DNA of 64,000 nucleotides, taken from positions 60,186 through 124,185 of the forward strand of contig JACQGI010000023.1 in the NCBI GenBank assembly GCA_016199625.1, in the 5' to 3' direction. Both the position numbers and the translations under genes were made by a program. The notes under the pieces are model-generated. The model saw only the letters and a list, made by a program, of their open reading frames with translations. It had not been told where the DNA came from and ran no database searches. Origin of the DNA: Acidobacteriota bacterium. Lineage in GTDB: Bacteria > Acidobacteriota > Vicinamibacteria > Fen-336. Every line of letters starts with the position of its first letter. Within the stretch, counting starts at the first letter, position 1. Positions 33,321-41,840 of this stretch are shown here, piece after piece.

Positions 33321-34279
33321 AGCGGACCGCGCCGCTCCTCGCGAAGATCGCCGTCAGCCTGGGGCTGCTCGCCTACCTGCTCCGCACGACCGACCTCGCG
33401 GCTCTCGACCAGCGCGTCCGGACGGGCGACACGATCCTGCTCGCGGCCGCGGTGGTCCTCTACGGCGCGATGATGCTGGTCTCCACCTGGCGCTGGCGGC
33501 TGCTGCTCCAGGCGCAGGGCTACGAGGCCCCCCTGCGGCATCTCTCGGCCTCGTACCTCGTCGCCAGCTTCTTCAACAACTTCCTCCCGAGCAACATCGG
33601 GGGCGACGTCATCCGCGTCCGCGACAGCACGCACCTCACGGGCTCCACGACGACGTCCCTCGCCGTCGTGGCCATCGACCGGATCCTCGGATTCGGGGCG
33701 CTCTACCTCCTGGCGGTCGTCGCCTTCGTCGCCGGAGGCCAGGCGGTGAGGCACCTCGCCGGCGCCCGCGTGGTCCTCCTCGGCCTCGGCCTCGTCTTCT
33801 CCGTCCTAGCCTACGTCTTCTTCCGCCCCGGCACGGCGCGGACGCTCATGGCGGCCTCCGGGCTCTCGGCCTTCCCGTGGGCCCGGGAGCGCTTCGAGGT
33901 GGTGCAGGGGGCCGTCCACGTCTATCGCCGCGAGATGGCGGCCGTCTGGACCGCCTTCGGCGCGAGCGTCGCGCTCCAGGCCCTCGTGGTCTGGTACTAC
34001 TACGCCGTGGCCCGGGCACTCCGCATCGACCTGCCCCTGGCGGCGTGCTTTCTCATGGTCCCCCTCTGCACGCTCGTCCAGGCCGTACCCGTGTCCTTCA
34101 ACGGATGGGGCATCCGGGAGAGCCTGTTCATCGTCTACTTCGGCCAGGTGGGCCTGCCGCGTGACAACGCCCTCGCGTTCAGCCTCGTGGGGGCCGGCCT
34201 CATCGTGCTCCTCTCGCTCTCGGGGGCCGTCGTCTGGACCTCGCGGGGGCGAGGTGCCGACCCGAGCGGCGCGGCCTGA
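33317..34279 (+). CDS. LPG_synthase_TM family membrane protein (flippase-like)
   Basis: The 320-aa polytopic membrane protein belongs to the family named after the transmembrane half of lysylphosphatidylglycerol synthase (MprF). About eight hydrophobic helices are visible, together with family-typical STWRWRLLLQAQG, SFFNNFLPSNIGGDVIRV, and VSFNGWGIRESLFIVYF. The catalytic aminoacyltransferase domain is absent, as is usual for family members in glycan and lipid loci. The GTG start overlaps the lipoprotein stop. Role: probably moving or handling a lipid-linked intermediate (inference). Confidence 0.88.
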   Translation: MKRTAPLLAKIAVSLGLLAYLLRTTDLAALDQRVRTGDTILLAAAVVLYGAMMLVSTWRWRLLLQAQGYEAPLRHLSASYLVASFFNNFLPSNIGGDVIRVRDSTHLTGSTTTSLAVVAIDRILGFGALYLLAVVAFVAGGQAVRHLAGARVVLLGLGLVFSVLAYVFFRPGTARTLMAASGLSAFPWARERFEVVQGAVHVYRREMAAVWTAFGASVALQALVVWYYYAVARALRIDLPLAACFLMVPLCTLVQAVPVSFNGWGIRESLFIVYFGQVGLPRDNALAFSLVGAGLIVLLSLSGAVVWTSRGRGADPSGAA

Positions 34280-34280
34280 G

Positions 34281-35411
34281 ATGCCCGTCTCGGTGCTCCA
34301 CGTCTGCGACAAGTTCGGTGTGGCCGGCTCGAGCATCCACGGCGTGTCACGGCTGTTCTCCTGGTGGTTCCCCCGCTACGATGCCTCGCGGTTCACCGTG
34401 AGCCTCTGCGGCCTCAAGGACCCCGAGCCTGCCTCGCGGCTCCTCGAGGAGCAGGGCGTTCCGGTGGCCCACCTCCGTCGGAGCAAGTTCGACCCGCGGA
34501 TCCTCACGGACCTCGTGGGCCTCGCCCGCGCCCGGGGGGCCCGCATCCTCCACGTCCACGGATACGCCGCGGCGGACTTCGGCCGCCTGGCCGCGCGGCG
34601 TGTCGGCGCCTCCCTCGTCCTGCACGAGCACTTCGCAGACCCGCGGATGCCCGCGTACCAGGCCCTGGCCGATCGGCTCCTCGCCCCGCTCACGGACCGG
34701 GCCATCGCCGTCAGCGGCTCGACGCGGGACTTCCTGGTCCGTGAGCGCTGCGTCCCCGCCGAGCGTGTGCGGCTCATCTGGAACGGGGCCCCCCTCGACG
34801 AGTTCGCGCCGGTGCCGCGAGACGCTGCCCTCGCCGTGCGCCGTCAGCTCGGGATCCCCGACGAGGCCCTCGTGGTCGGCAGCGTGGGCCGCCTCAGCCT
34901 CCAGAAGGGGCACCGGTACCTCCTCGACGCCGCTGCCCGCGTCCTCGCGCGTCGTCACGACGCGCGCGTACTCCTCGCGGGAGACGGCGACCAGATGGAG
35001 CCGCTGAGACGCCAGGCCGCGGACCTGCGGATCGCCGACCGCGTCGTCTTCGCCGGGCACCGGGCCGACGTCCCAGCCGTCCTGGGCGCCATCGACCTGC
35101 TCTGCATCTCCTCGACGTACGAGGGCACGCCGCTGGCGCTCTTCGAGGCCATGGCCTCGGCCAAGGCCATCGTCTCCACCGCCGTCGACGGCTGCCGCGA
35201 GGTCCTCGAGGACGGCGTCACCGCGATCCTCGTGCCGCCGCAGGACGCCCCCGCACTGGCAGCGGCCCTCGAGCGGGCCCTGGGCGACGCGGCCCTGCGC
35301 CGCGGCCTCGCCGAGCGCGCCCGCGCCGCCGCCGCCCGCTACGACATCCGCGAGTGCGTCCGGCAGATGGAGGCCCTGTACGACGAGGTCCTGGCCGAAC
35401 GATGCGACTGA
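34281..35411 (+). CDS. Glycosyltransferase family 4
   Basis: This is a 376-aa cytoplasmic GT-B enzyme. The N-terminal domain opens SVLHVCDKFGVAGSSIHGV, with ARILHVHGYAAADFGRLAARR. The nucleotide-sugar domain has VGSVGRLSLQKGHRYLLDAA, VLLAGDGDQMEPLRRQA, VFAGHRADVPAVLGAID, and the EX7E-type donor site STYEGTPLALFEAMASAK with VDGCREVLEDG. Start is an ATG directly after the upstream stop. The sugar and acceptor are unknown. The deacetylase gene begins 10 bp before its end. Confidence 0.93.
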   Translation: MPVSVLHVCDKFGVAGSSIHGVSRLFSWWFPRYDASRFTVSLCGLKDPEPASRLLEEQGVPVAHLRRSKFDPRILTDLVGLARARGARILHVHGYAAADFGRLAARRVGASLVLHEHFADPRMPAYQALADRLLAPLTDRAIAVSGSTRDFLVRERCVPAERVRLIWNGAPLDEFAPVPRDAALAVRRQLGIPDEALVVGSVGRLSLQKGHRYLLDAAARVLARRHDARVLLAGDGDQMEPLRRQAADLRIADRVVFAGHRADVPAVLGAIDLLCISSTYEGTPLALFEAMASAKAIVSTAVDGCREVLEDGVTAILVPPQDAPALAAALERALGDAALRRGLAERARAAAARYDIRECVRQMEALYDEVLAERCD

Positions 35412-36589
35412 GGAAGCTGGCCCGGCACGCGCGGGAGGCGTGGGAGGTTCCGAGGGATCTCCTGCTGCGGCGGTACCCGGAGTTCGTCACCGGCGGCCCC
35501 CTCCCGAAGGGACAAGTGCCGGTCTTCGTGTTCCACAGCCTCGAGCCCGAGACCTTCGGCCGCAAGCTCCGTTATCTGTCGGAGAACGGCTACGTGACGC
35601 TCTCGGCCGAGGAGTACTTCCAGGTGCTCATGGGCTCGCGCCCGGCGCCCGACCGCGCCGTTGTCCTGACCTTCGACGACGGACGCGGCACAGTCTGGAG
35701 CGTGGGGTATCCCTTGATGAGGCGACACGGCATGAAGGGCATCGTCTTCCTCGTCCCCGGCCGCACGGTCTCCCGGCCCGGACCGCTGCGGGCGACGATC
35801 GACGAGGTCCGGGAGGGCCGCGCGCGCCTCGACGCGGTCCTGGGGCGCGAGAGAGGCGACGCCCCTTTCCTGTCGTGGGAGGAGATCGAGGCCCTCGACC
35901 GGTCCGGCCTCTTCGACTTCCAGAGCCACACCCTGAGCCATGCCCGGATCCACACGGGCCCGAAGGTGGCCGGCTTCCTCACGCCGGCGATGCGCAGCGG
36001 CTACGCGTGCATGGACGTTCCCCTCATCCACGAGGACGGGCGCGACCGCCTGGCCGGGGAACTCCCCCTGGGCACGCCGCTCCTCCGCTCGGAGCCGCGC
36101 ACCTCAGAGGCCCTGCGCTTCTACGAGGACGCCGCCGTGCGAACCACCTGCGTCGCGACCGTAGAGGCCGAAGGGGGCGAGGGCTTCTTCTACCGCAAGG
36201 GATGGGAGAAGCGCCTGCGCCGGTTCCTCGAGCACCACCCGATCGGGGGGCGGACCGAGTCGGCCCAGGAGCGCGAAGCGGCGATCCGGACCGAGCTCGC
36301 CGATGCCCGCCGCCTCATCGAGGAGCGGATCGGCAGGGCGGTGGTCCACCTGTGCTATCCGTGGCATGCCTCAGGACCGACGGCCCGACGGCTGGCCCGG
36401 GAGATCGGCTACCGCACCGCTTTTTGCGGAAAGGTCCCGGGCGTCCGCATCACGGTCCCCGGCGGCGACCCCCACGCCATCGCGCGCATCGGCGAGGACT
36501 ACGTCGAGCTGCTCCCGGGGCGGGGGCGCGCCGATCTCTCGTCGGTGCTGCGCCACAAGTGGACGCGCCGCCTGCGCGGGGGGGCGTAG
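35402..36589 (+). CDS. Polysaccharide deacetylase family protein (NodB-like)
   Basis: The 395-aa product has a carbohydrate esterase 4 (NodB homology) core: VPVFVFHSL, VVLTFDDGRGTVWSV (the Asp-Asp of motif 1), FQSHTLSHARIH (motif 2, metal-binding His-x3-His) and VVHLCYPWHASGPTARRLA as a later motif. A long insert between motif 2 and the later motif (about residues 190-300) makes it longer than typical. No signal peptide is present, so it may act on a cytoplasmic lipid-linked sugar. The ATG at 35402 overlaps the GT4 gene by 10 bp. Confidence 0.88.
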   Translation: MRLRKLARHAREAWEVPRDLLLRRYPEFVTGGPLPKGQVPVFVFHSLEPETFGRKLRYLSENGYVTLSAEEYFQVLMGSRPAPDRAVVLTFDDGRGTVWSVGYPLMRRHGMKGIVFLVPGRTVSRPGPLRATIDEVREGRARLDAVLGRERGDAPFLSWEEIEALDRSGLFDFQSHTLSHARIHTGPKVAGFLTPAMRSGYACMDVPLIHEDGRDRLAGELPLGTPLLRSEPRTSEALRFYEDAAVRTTCVATVEAEGGEGFFYRKGWEKRLRRFLEHHPIGGRTESAQEREAAIRTELADARRLIEERIGRAVVHLCYPWHASGPTARRLAREIGYRTAFCGKVPGVRITVPGGDPHAIARIGEDYVELLPGRGRADLSSVLRHKWTRRLRGGA

Positions 36590-36618
36590 TAACATGGCCG
36601 CGCAACCGAGGAGGTGAG

Positions 36619-37239
36619 GTGGCCACACCGACGCTCGATCCGTCATCCGTGAACCTGTTGCTGCCCGTCCTGCCTCTTCGCGACGTGAGCCTCTTCCCGG
36701 AAGCGTCGCTCGCCGTCACCGTCAGCCGGCCCGGCCTCCTGAAGGCCGTGGACGTGGCCGCACGCACCGGCCGCCGCCTCCTGGCCCTCGCTCAGCGGGA
36801 CCCGGCCGTGGTGACGCCCACGGCCCGGGACCTCCACCCTCTCGGGACGATTGCCGAGGTTTCCGAGGACGTCGCCCAGGAGGACGGCAGTCGCAAGATC
36901 GAGCTCGACGGCCTGAGGCGCGGGCGAGTTCTGACCCTCCTGGGGACCGACGCCTTCGTGGCCGAAGTCGAAGCTCTCGACGAAGGGGATCCCGGCGACG
37001 AGTGGGGCGCCGCGGTCGAGGCGCTCGCCCGGTACCTCCACACCCACGCCGACCTGCGCGCCTTCCTCGACCGGCAGCGGCGCTCGAAGGAGCCCATGGC
37101 CTGGGTGAACCTGGCCTGTCAGCACCTTCCGATCACGTCCACCGCCCGCCAGAAGCTCCTCGACTCCGACGCCGCGTCCCGTTGCCTGAAGATCGGCCGT
37201 GGCCTCGACGCCCTGGTCCGCAAGGAGAAAGGCGACTGA
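36619..37239 (+). CDS. Stand-alone Lon substrate-binding (N) domain protein
   Basis: The 206-aa protein matches the N-terminal LON domain (LLPVLPLRDVSLFPEASLAV, LLKAVDVAARTGRRLLALAQ, LHPLGTIAEVSE, KIELDGLRRGRVL) followed by a short helical part with PMAWVNLACQHLPI and TARQKLLDSD. There is no AAA+ or protease domain. Such solitary domains occur widely and their role is unclear. The GTG at 36619 follows GAGGAGG. It sits inside the glycan operon, directly before the flippase, with no obvious functional link. Confidence 0.85.
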   Translation: MATPTLDPSSVNLLLPVLPLRDVSLFPEASLAVTVSRPGLLKAVDVAARTGRRLLALAQRDPAVVTPTARDLHPLGTIAEVSEDVAQEDGSRKIELDGLRRGRVLTLLGTDAFVAEVEALDEGDPGDEWGAAVEALARYLHTHADLRAFLDRQRRSKEPMAWVNLACQHLPITSTARQKLLDSDAASRCLKIGRGLDALVRKEKGD

Positions 37240-38702
37240 CGGCGGGAGACGCTGCGAACTCCACCGGCCGGAGGGTCGCACGGAACACCCTCCTGTCGGC
37301 GGTGGGTGAAGGCTCGAACGTCCTCCTCTTCCTCCTGGGTTTCGTCGCCGCGCGAATCCTCGGGCCCGTCTCCTTCGGCGAATACGGCGCCGCGTTCGCC
37401 TTCGTCGGGCTCTTCCGCATCCTCCCCGACTTCGGGATGTCCTACGCGTCGACCCTCGCCGTGAGCCGCGAGCGCTCGCTGGCCCGCGCCTTCTTCGGGA
37501 ACCTGCTCGGCTTCCAGGCCGTGCTCTCGGCGCTCACCCTCGGCCTCTGTCTCGGCATCGGCCGCGCCCTCTTCGACGGCGTCACGTGGACCGCCGTCGT
37601 GGTGCTCTCGGCCGACCTCCTGCTCAAGTCCCTCCAGTCCACGCTGCGCTGGCTCCTCAAGGCCTTCGAGCACTTCGGGGCCGAGTCCCTGACCCTCGTC
37701 CTCGAGCGCGGCCTCATCCTCGCCCTGGGCACGGGAGTCCTGCTCCTCGGGTACGGCGTGGCCGGCTTCGTGCTGGTCTTCGCCCTCGTGCGCGCCGTCG
37801 ACACGGTGGGGCTCTACGCCTGGATCCACCGACGGGTCGTGCCGCTCCGCCCGTCCTACCGGGGCGCGCTCTGGTGGGAGCTGTTCCGCAAGGGGCTGCC
37901 GTTCGCGTATGCCGGGGCCATGATCACGCTCTTCTTCCAGGTGGACGCCGTGATGCTCGAGCAGATGCGCGGCGCGAAGGAGGTTGGCTGGTACGCGGCG
38001 CCGGTCCGCGTCCTCGAGGGACTGACCCTCGTTCCGCGCATCCTGGGATACGCCCTGATCCCCACCATGGCCGCGCTCCACGTGACGGCGCCCGGGAGGG
38101 TCACCGAGCTCTACCGGCGCGGCTCCAAGTACCTGCTCCTCGTCGGCCTGCCGGTCGCCGCCTTCGGCGCCCTCGCCTCCGACCGCTTCATCCCGTTCCT
38201 CTTCGGAGAGGAGTACGGGCCGAGCGTGCCCGCCGCGCGCCTCCTGCTCCCCGCGGCCGCATTCATGTTCCTCTCGAACCTCGGGGAGACGACCCTCGCC
38301 TGCGTCGGTCGCTGGGGCACGATCGTCGTGGTCTCGACGCTGTCCCTGCTCCTCAACGTGACCCTCAACCTCCTCTGGATCCCCACCCACGGCTGCGTGG
38401 GCGCTGCCGCGGCCACGCTCGCCACCGAGGCGACCTACTTCGTCCTCACCGCGGTCACGCTCCGGACCTACGGGCACCGCGCCTCGTGGGCGCGCCTCGC
38501 GTCGCGACCCCTCGCGGCCACGTGCGCCTTCGGGGCGGTCCTCTGGCTCTGCCGTCCCCTCCCGTTGCTCGCCGGTGCTACCCTCGCCTGCACGGCCTAC
38601 GCCGCCGCCGTCCTCCTCCTGCGCGTCTGGGACGACAAGGAGCGCGAGCTCCTCCGGGAGATGCTCCGGGGCACACGCCCGGGCGCCGGCGACCTGGCCT
38701 GA
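37236..38702 (+). CDS. Polysaccharide flippase (Wzx/MATE-like, MurJ superfamily)
   Basis: This membrane protein is predicted to flip lipid-linked glycans, with about 12-14 hydrophobic helices. The N-terminus RRVARNTLLSAVGEGSNVLL and AARILGPVSFGEYGAAFAF are typical of the polysaccharide synthesis exporter family. The homologous N-terminus begins before any ATG, GTG or TTG; a CTG at 37236, 8 nt after AAGGAG and overlapping the previous stop, fits best (488 aa). A GTG at 37302 would give 466 aa but trims a family-like segment. Its end lies 3 bp from the convergent gene's stop. Confidence 0.88.
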   Translation: MTAGDAANSTGRRVARNTLLSAVGEGSNVLLFLLGFVAARILGPVSFGEYGAAFAFVGLFRILPDFGMSYASTLAVSRERSLARAFFGNLLGFQAVLSALTLGLCLGIGRALFDGVTWTAVVVLSADLLLKSLQSTLRWLLKAFEHFGAESLTLVLERGLILALGTGVLLLGYGVAGFVLVFALVRAVDTVGLYAWIHRRVVPLRPSYRGALWWELFRKGLPFAYAGAMITLFFQVDAVMLEQMRGAKEVGWYAAPVRVLEGLTLVPRILGYALIPTMAALHVTAPGRVTELYRRGSKYLLLVGLPVAAFGALASDRFIPFLFGEEYGPSVPAARLLLPAAAFMFLSNLGETTLACVGRWGTIVVVSTLSLLLNVTLNLLWIPTHGCVGAAAATLATEATYFVLTAVTLRTYGHRASWARLASRPLAATCAFGAVLWLCRPLPLLAGATLACTAYAAAVLLLRVWDDKERELLREMLRGTRPGAGDLA

Positions 38703-38705
38703 CCC

Positions 38706-40646
38706 CTACTCCCGCTTCGCCACGTCGAGCTCGATGCGCACGAACGCGCCGAGGAAGCGGGGGTCGGCCCCCGCGCGGCCCGCGCGCGTCGAGGCCAGGC
38801 GCAGCACGTGAACGAAGCTGTCCTTGTACACGAAGCCCCCGCCGGCCTCGAGGGTGACCTCGGCCGCCAGTCCGGGAGCGACCGCGAGCGAGGCGCGTCG
38901 GCCACCGAGACGGATGCGGAGCGCGTCCCCCGCCGGGCCCCCGAGGATGCGGAGCGTCATCCCGCGGACGGGCTCGAGGGCTCTCACGATCACCTCGGCC
39001 TCGGCCCCGCCGCGCAGCCAGAAACCCGGGCCCTGCGGCCCGTCCTCGCGGCCGTAGGTCCCGTCGTCGGGGAAGTACAGGTAGTACGCCCTGGGATCGG
39101 CAGGCCAGTGGCGCCACCGATCCCCTTCGGTGTCCCCCACCGACTGCTTCTTCCGCCACCCTTCCGTGAAGATGCCGAGGTCGTTGAGCATGGTCAGCTC
39201 GGCGGGCAGCAGCCGAAACGCCCCGCTCGTCGCCTGGGCGCCGTGGTGCAGCGAGTGGTGCATGGGCGCCAGGAGGATCGGCCCCACGAAGAGCGCCGCG
39301 ACGCCGAGGCTCGCCGCCGCGACGGACACCTCCCGACCTCGAGGGACGAGGAAGAGGGTCAGCGGAAGGAGGTTCAGGAAATACCGGTTGCCCACCGTGC
39401 CGCTGCCCCCGTACCAGTTGTCGGGGATCATCCACAGGTAGAAGAGCCACGACACCACGAGGGCCGTGACGCAGAGCCATCCCGGCCCGTCGCGCGGGCC
39501 CGCGAGAAGGAAGAGGGCGACGGCCAGGACCGCCGGCGGGAAGTACGGCAGGACGCCGCCGAAGCGGCCGACCCAGAAGTAGCCGAGGTTGCGAACGAAG
39601 GACTGGCGGATCTCGGCGGGCGTCCGGGGCGGCTCCGCGCCCTGCGACGCCTTCTCGTCGTGGACGCCCTCGATCCGCGGGCCGGCGGTGTTGGTGCTCA
39701 TCCAGGTCCCGCTGTTCCCGAACGTCACCTCCCGCGGTCGGCCCTCGACCATCTCCACGTCGCCGGGGAACTTTCCGTAGAACGTCTTCCTCTCCCGCCC
39801 CCCTTGATAGTTGGCCTCGCCCGTGACCGCGGCGTTCACGCCGAAGAGCGCGATCACGGTGGCTGCGTGCACGGCCGCGCGCCGAAGCGACTCGACGACG
39901 GCGCGACGCCGCTCCCCGGCGGCGGCCGACACGAGGGGCGCCAGCCCGAGAGGGATGGCCAGCCAGAGGTTGTACGGCTTCGAGTACGTGGCGACGCCGA
40001 GGAGCACGGCGGACAGCAGGGGCCTGTCGAAGGCCCAGGCTGCGAGCCCCCCGGCCACCAGCGCCATGTTGAAGACCTCCGGCGCGGGCCACAGCGCGTA
40101 GACCGGGGCTACCGTCCCCAGCACGACCACGAGCGCCAGCGCCAGCGCGGGCCCCGGCCCCGCCCGGCGCCGCACCACGGCGTACGAAAGTACCAGTGCG
40201 GCCGCGAGGCACAGGCCGTTCGTGAGGAGGAGACCCCGCGTGCCCAGGAGGCGCACCAGGGGCGCGGCTGCGAGCGGGTAGGCGTAAGGCTTGGCGAAGT
40301 AGAGGCGGGGCGCGTCCTCCGGCACGCGCCGCACCCACGGGAAGCTCCCGTCGGCGTCGACGGCCAGCCCGCCGCTCGCGCGCTTCAGGAAGACTCCCTG
40401 AGGACCGCCGGGGAATTCACGCCGGACGCGCAGGAGGTCCTCGGCCTCGTAGCGGAGGTCGCCGTCCTCCGCGAGGCTCCACGCCATGGCGTAGTACGTG
40501 GCGCCGTCGCCCCAGAACGCCCCGCCGGAGAGCCGCGGAAGGTCCGCCGAGGTCGCGGCCGCGACCAGGGCCAGGGACACCGCGGCCAGCACCACGCGCG
40601 CCGCACGCTCCCCCGACGCCGCGGGGCCCGATAGCGGCGGGCTCAC
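38706..40646 (-). CDS. Large polytopic membrane protein, GT-C (GT39-like) glycosyltransferase candidate
   Basis: The 646-aa protein has about ten membrane helices over the first 450 residues and a soluble C-terminal beta-rich domain (about 490-646, YYLYFPDDGTYGREDG, VIVRALEPVRGMTLRIL, SFVHVLRLASTR). An early extracytoplasmic loop has GGAFWGDGATYYAMAWSL, with an Asp placed like the catalytic Asp of GT-C enzymes, and later LWPAPEVFNMALVAGG. This suggests a polyprenyl-phosphate-sugar-dependent glycosyltransferase, but no family is certain. The GTG at 40646 overlaps the epimerase stop; an ATG two codons earlier is possible. Confidence 0.75.
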   Translation of the reverse strand: MSPPLSGPAASGERAARVVLAAVSLALVAAATSADLPRLSGGAFWGDGATYYAMAWSLAEDGDLRYEAEDLLRVRREFPGGPQGVFLKRASGGLAVDADGSFPWVRRVPEDAPRLYFAKPYAYPLAAAPLVRLLGTRGLLLTNGLCLAAALVLSYAVVRRRAGPGPALALALVVVLGTVAPVYALWPAPEVFNMALVAGGLAAWAFDRPLLSAVLLGVATYSKPYNLWLAIPLGLAPLVSAAAGERRRAVVESLRRAAVHAATVIALFGVNAAVTGEANYQGGRERKTFYGKFPGDVEMVEGRPREVTFGNSGTWMSTNTAGPRIEGVHDEKASQGAEPPRTPAEIRQSFVRNLGYFWVGRFGGVLPYFPPAVLAVALFLLAGPRDGPGWLCVTALVVSWLFYLWMIPDNWYGGSGTVGNRYFLNLLPLTLFLVPRGREVSVAAASLGVAALFVGPILLAPMHHSLHHGAQATSGAFRLLPAELTMLNDLGIFTEGWRKKQSVGDTEGDRWRHWPADPRAYYLYFPDDGTYGREDGPQGPGFWLRGGAEAEVIVRALEPVRGMTLRILGGPAGDALRIRLGGRRASLAVAPGLAAEVTLEAGGGFVYKDSFVHVLRLASTRAGRAGADPRFLGAFVRIELDVAKRE

Positions 40647-41623
40647 AACCATCCCGCTTCGCGATACGACGCCGCCGTCCGCGCGATCCCCTCCTCGAGC
40701 CCCACGACCGGCGCGTAGCCGAGCAGCCGGTGTGCCTTCTCGATGGTGAACGCGCGGCTCTTGGTCCAGAAGTCCACGCGCCGGCGGTGGAGGGGCGGCT
40801 CGATCCCGAAAGGGACGCACGCCGCCTCGCAGAGCGCCCCGGCGAGCTGCAGGGGCCAGGCCGGGACGTGGAACGGCAGCACGCGGCCGCCGGTCGCGCG
40901 GGCGATGACCGCCGCCAGCTCGTTCTGCGACACGTAGCCGGGGCCGGCGAGGATGAACGCTTCGCCGACCGCCTCCGGCCGCTCGAGGGCGAGGAGAAAG
41001 CCCCGCACGAGGTCGTCGACGTACACGGGATGGTAGAACGCCGCCCCGGAACCGACGACGGCATAGTGGCCACGGGCGATCGCGCGGAAGAGCTTGAGGT
41101 GCCTCGTCTCGCGCGGGCCGATGATCCCTGCGGGCCGCACGACGGCCACGGGCAGGCCCCGCCGCCCGTGGAACTCGAGGGCGAGGCGCTCGGCCTCGGC
41201 CTTCGTGGCCTGGTAGACGTCCCCCGGGGCCATGGGCGTCGTCTCGTCCGCGGGCGGGTGCGCGACGTGTCCGTGGACTCCAACGGTCGACGTGTGGACG
41301 AAGCGACGAACTCCGACCCGAGCGGCGGCCTCGAGCAGCCGCTCGGTGCCCGACACGTTCACCTCGCGGTAGTACGAGTCGGGATGCCCTGCGGTGCGGT
41401 AGACGGCCGCCACGTGGACGACGGCGTCGGCGCCGTCCACGAGCGCCGCGATCGCCGCCGCGTCCGAGAGGTCGCCGGCGACTAGCCTCACCCCCGAGGC
41501 CTTGAGCGCATCCGTCGTCGAGGCCGGGCGCACGAGGGCCGCGACGGCGTCGCCACGGGCGAGGAGCGCCGAGACCAGTCGGCCTCCGGTATACCCGCTG
41601 GCTCCCGTGAGCGCGATTCTCAT
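40643..41623 (-). CDS. NAD(P)-dependent sugar epimerase/dehydratase (extended SDR)
   Basis: The 326-aa Rossmann enzyme has nucleotide motif LTGASGYTGGRLV, LVAGDLSDAAAI, AVVHVAAVYR, VHTSTVGVHG and the catalytic VYQATKAEAERLA (Tyr-x3-Lys), then VVRPAGIIGPRE. It resembles the HpnA/nucleoside-diphosphate-sugar epimerase group; the substrate cannot be assigned. It is the first gene of a leftward pair with the GT-C-like protein and is divergent from the Cache protein across a 217-bp gap. A glycan context is clear from both sides. Confidence 0.88.
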   Translation of the reverse strand: MRIALTGASGYTGGRLVSALLARGDAVAALVRPASTTDALKASGVRLVAGDLSDAAAIAALVDGADAVVHVAAVYRTAGHPDSYYREVNVSGTERLLEAAARVGVRRFVHTSTVGVHGHVAHPPADETTPMAPGDVYQATKAEAERLALEFHGRRGLPVAVVRPAGIIGPRETRHLKLFRAIARGHYAVVGSGAAFYHPVYVDDLVRGFLLALERPEAVGEAFILAGPGYVSQNELAAVIARATGGRVLPFHVPAWPLQLAGALCEAACVPFGIEPPLHRRRVDFWTKSRAFTIEKAHRLLGYAPVVGLEEGIARTAASYREAGWL

Positions 41624-41692
41624 GAACGAGATCCTCCGCCGCTGGCGAAAGCGGCAGTTTACCGCGGCGGTCGTGCAGCGCGGGAATCGCTC

Positions 41693-41721
41693 TTGACTTC
41701 CACCATGCGGGCCCCTAGTCT
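41693..41721 (+). promoter_or_regulatory. Candidate promoter of the Cache-domain protein
   Basis: TTGACT (41693-41698), 17 bp, then TAGTCT (41716-41721). The -10 is weak (3 of 6). It would give a leader of about 110 nt before the ATG at 41841, which is preceded by GGAGG. Confidence 0.4.
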
Positions 41722-41840
41722 TCCCCCTGAGAAGCGTTCGGATCGCGGGATTCAAATTCCCGGGCGTGCCGGCGTCCCCCCAGCCGGCCCCATCCGCACG
41801 GGCGCCGCCGGCCCCCACCCGGGCCCCGAATGGAGGTCCC

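Noticed and set aside
38808..40634. Plus-strand open frame of 608 codons
   Set aside because: Antisense to the large membrane protein gene, which shows proper transmembrane helices and coupling.
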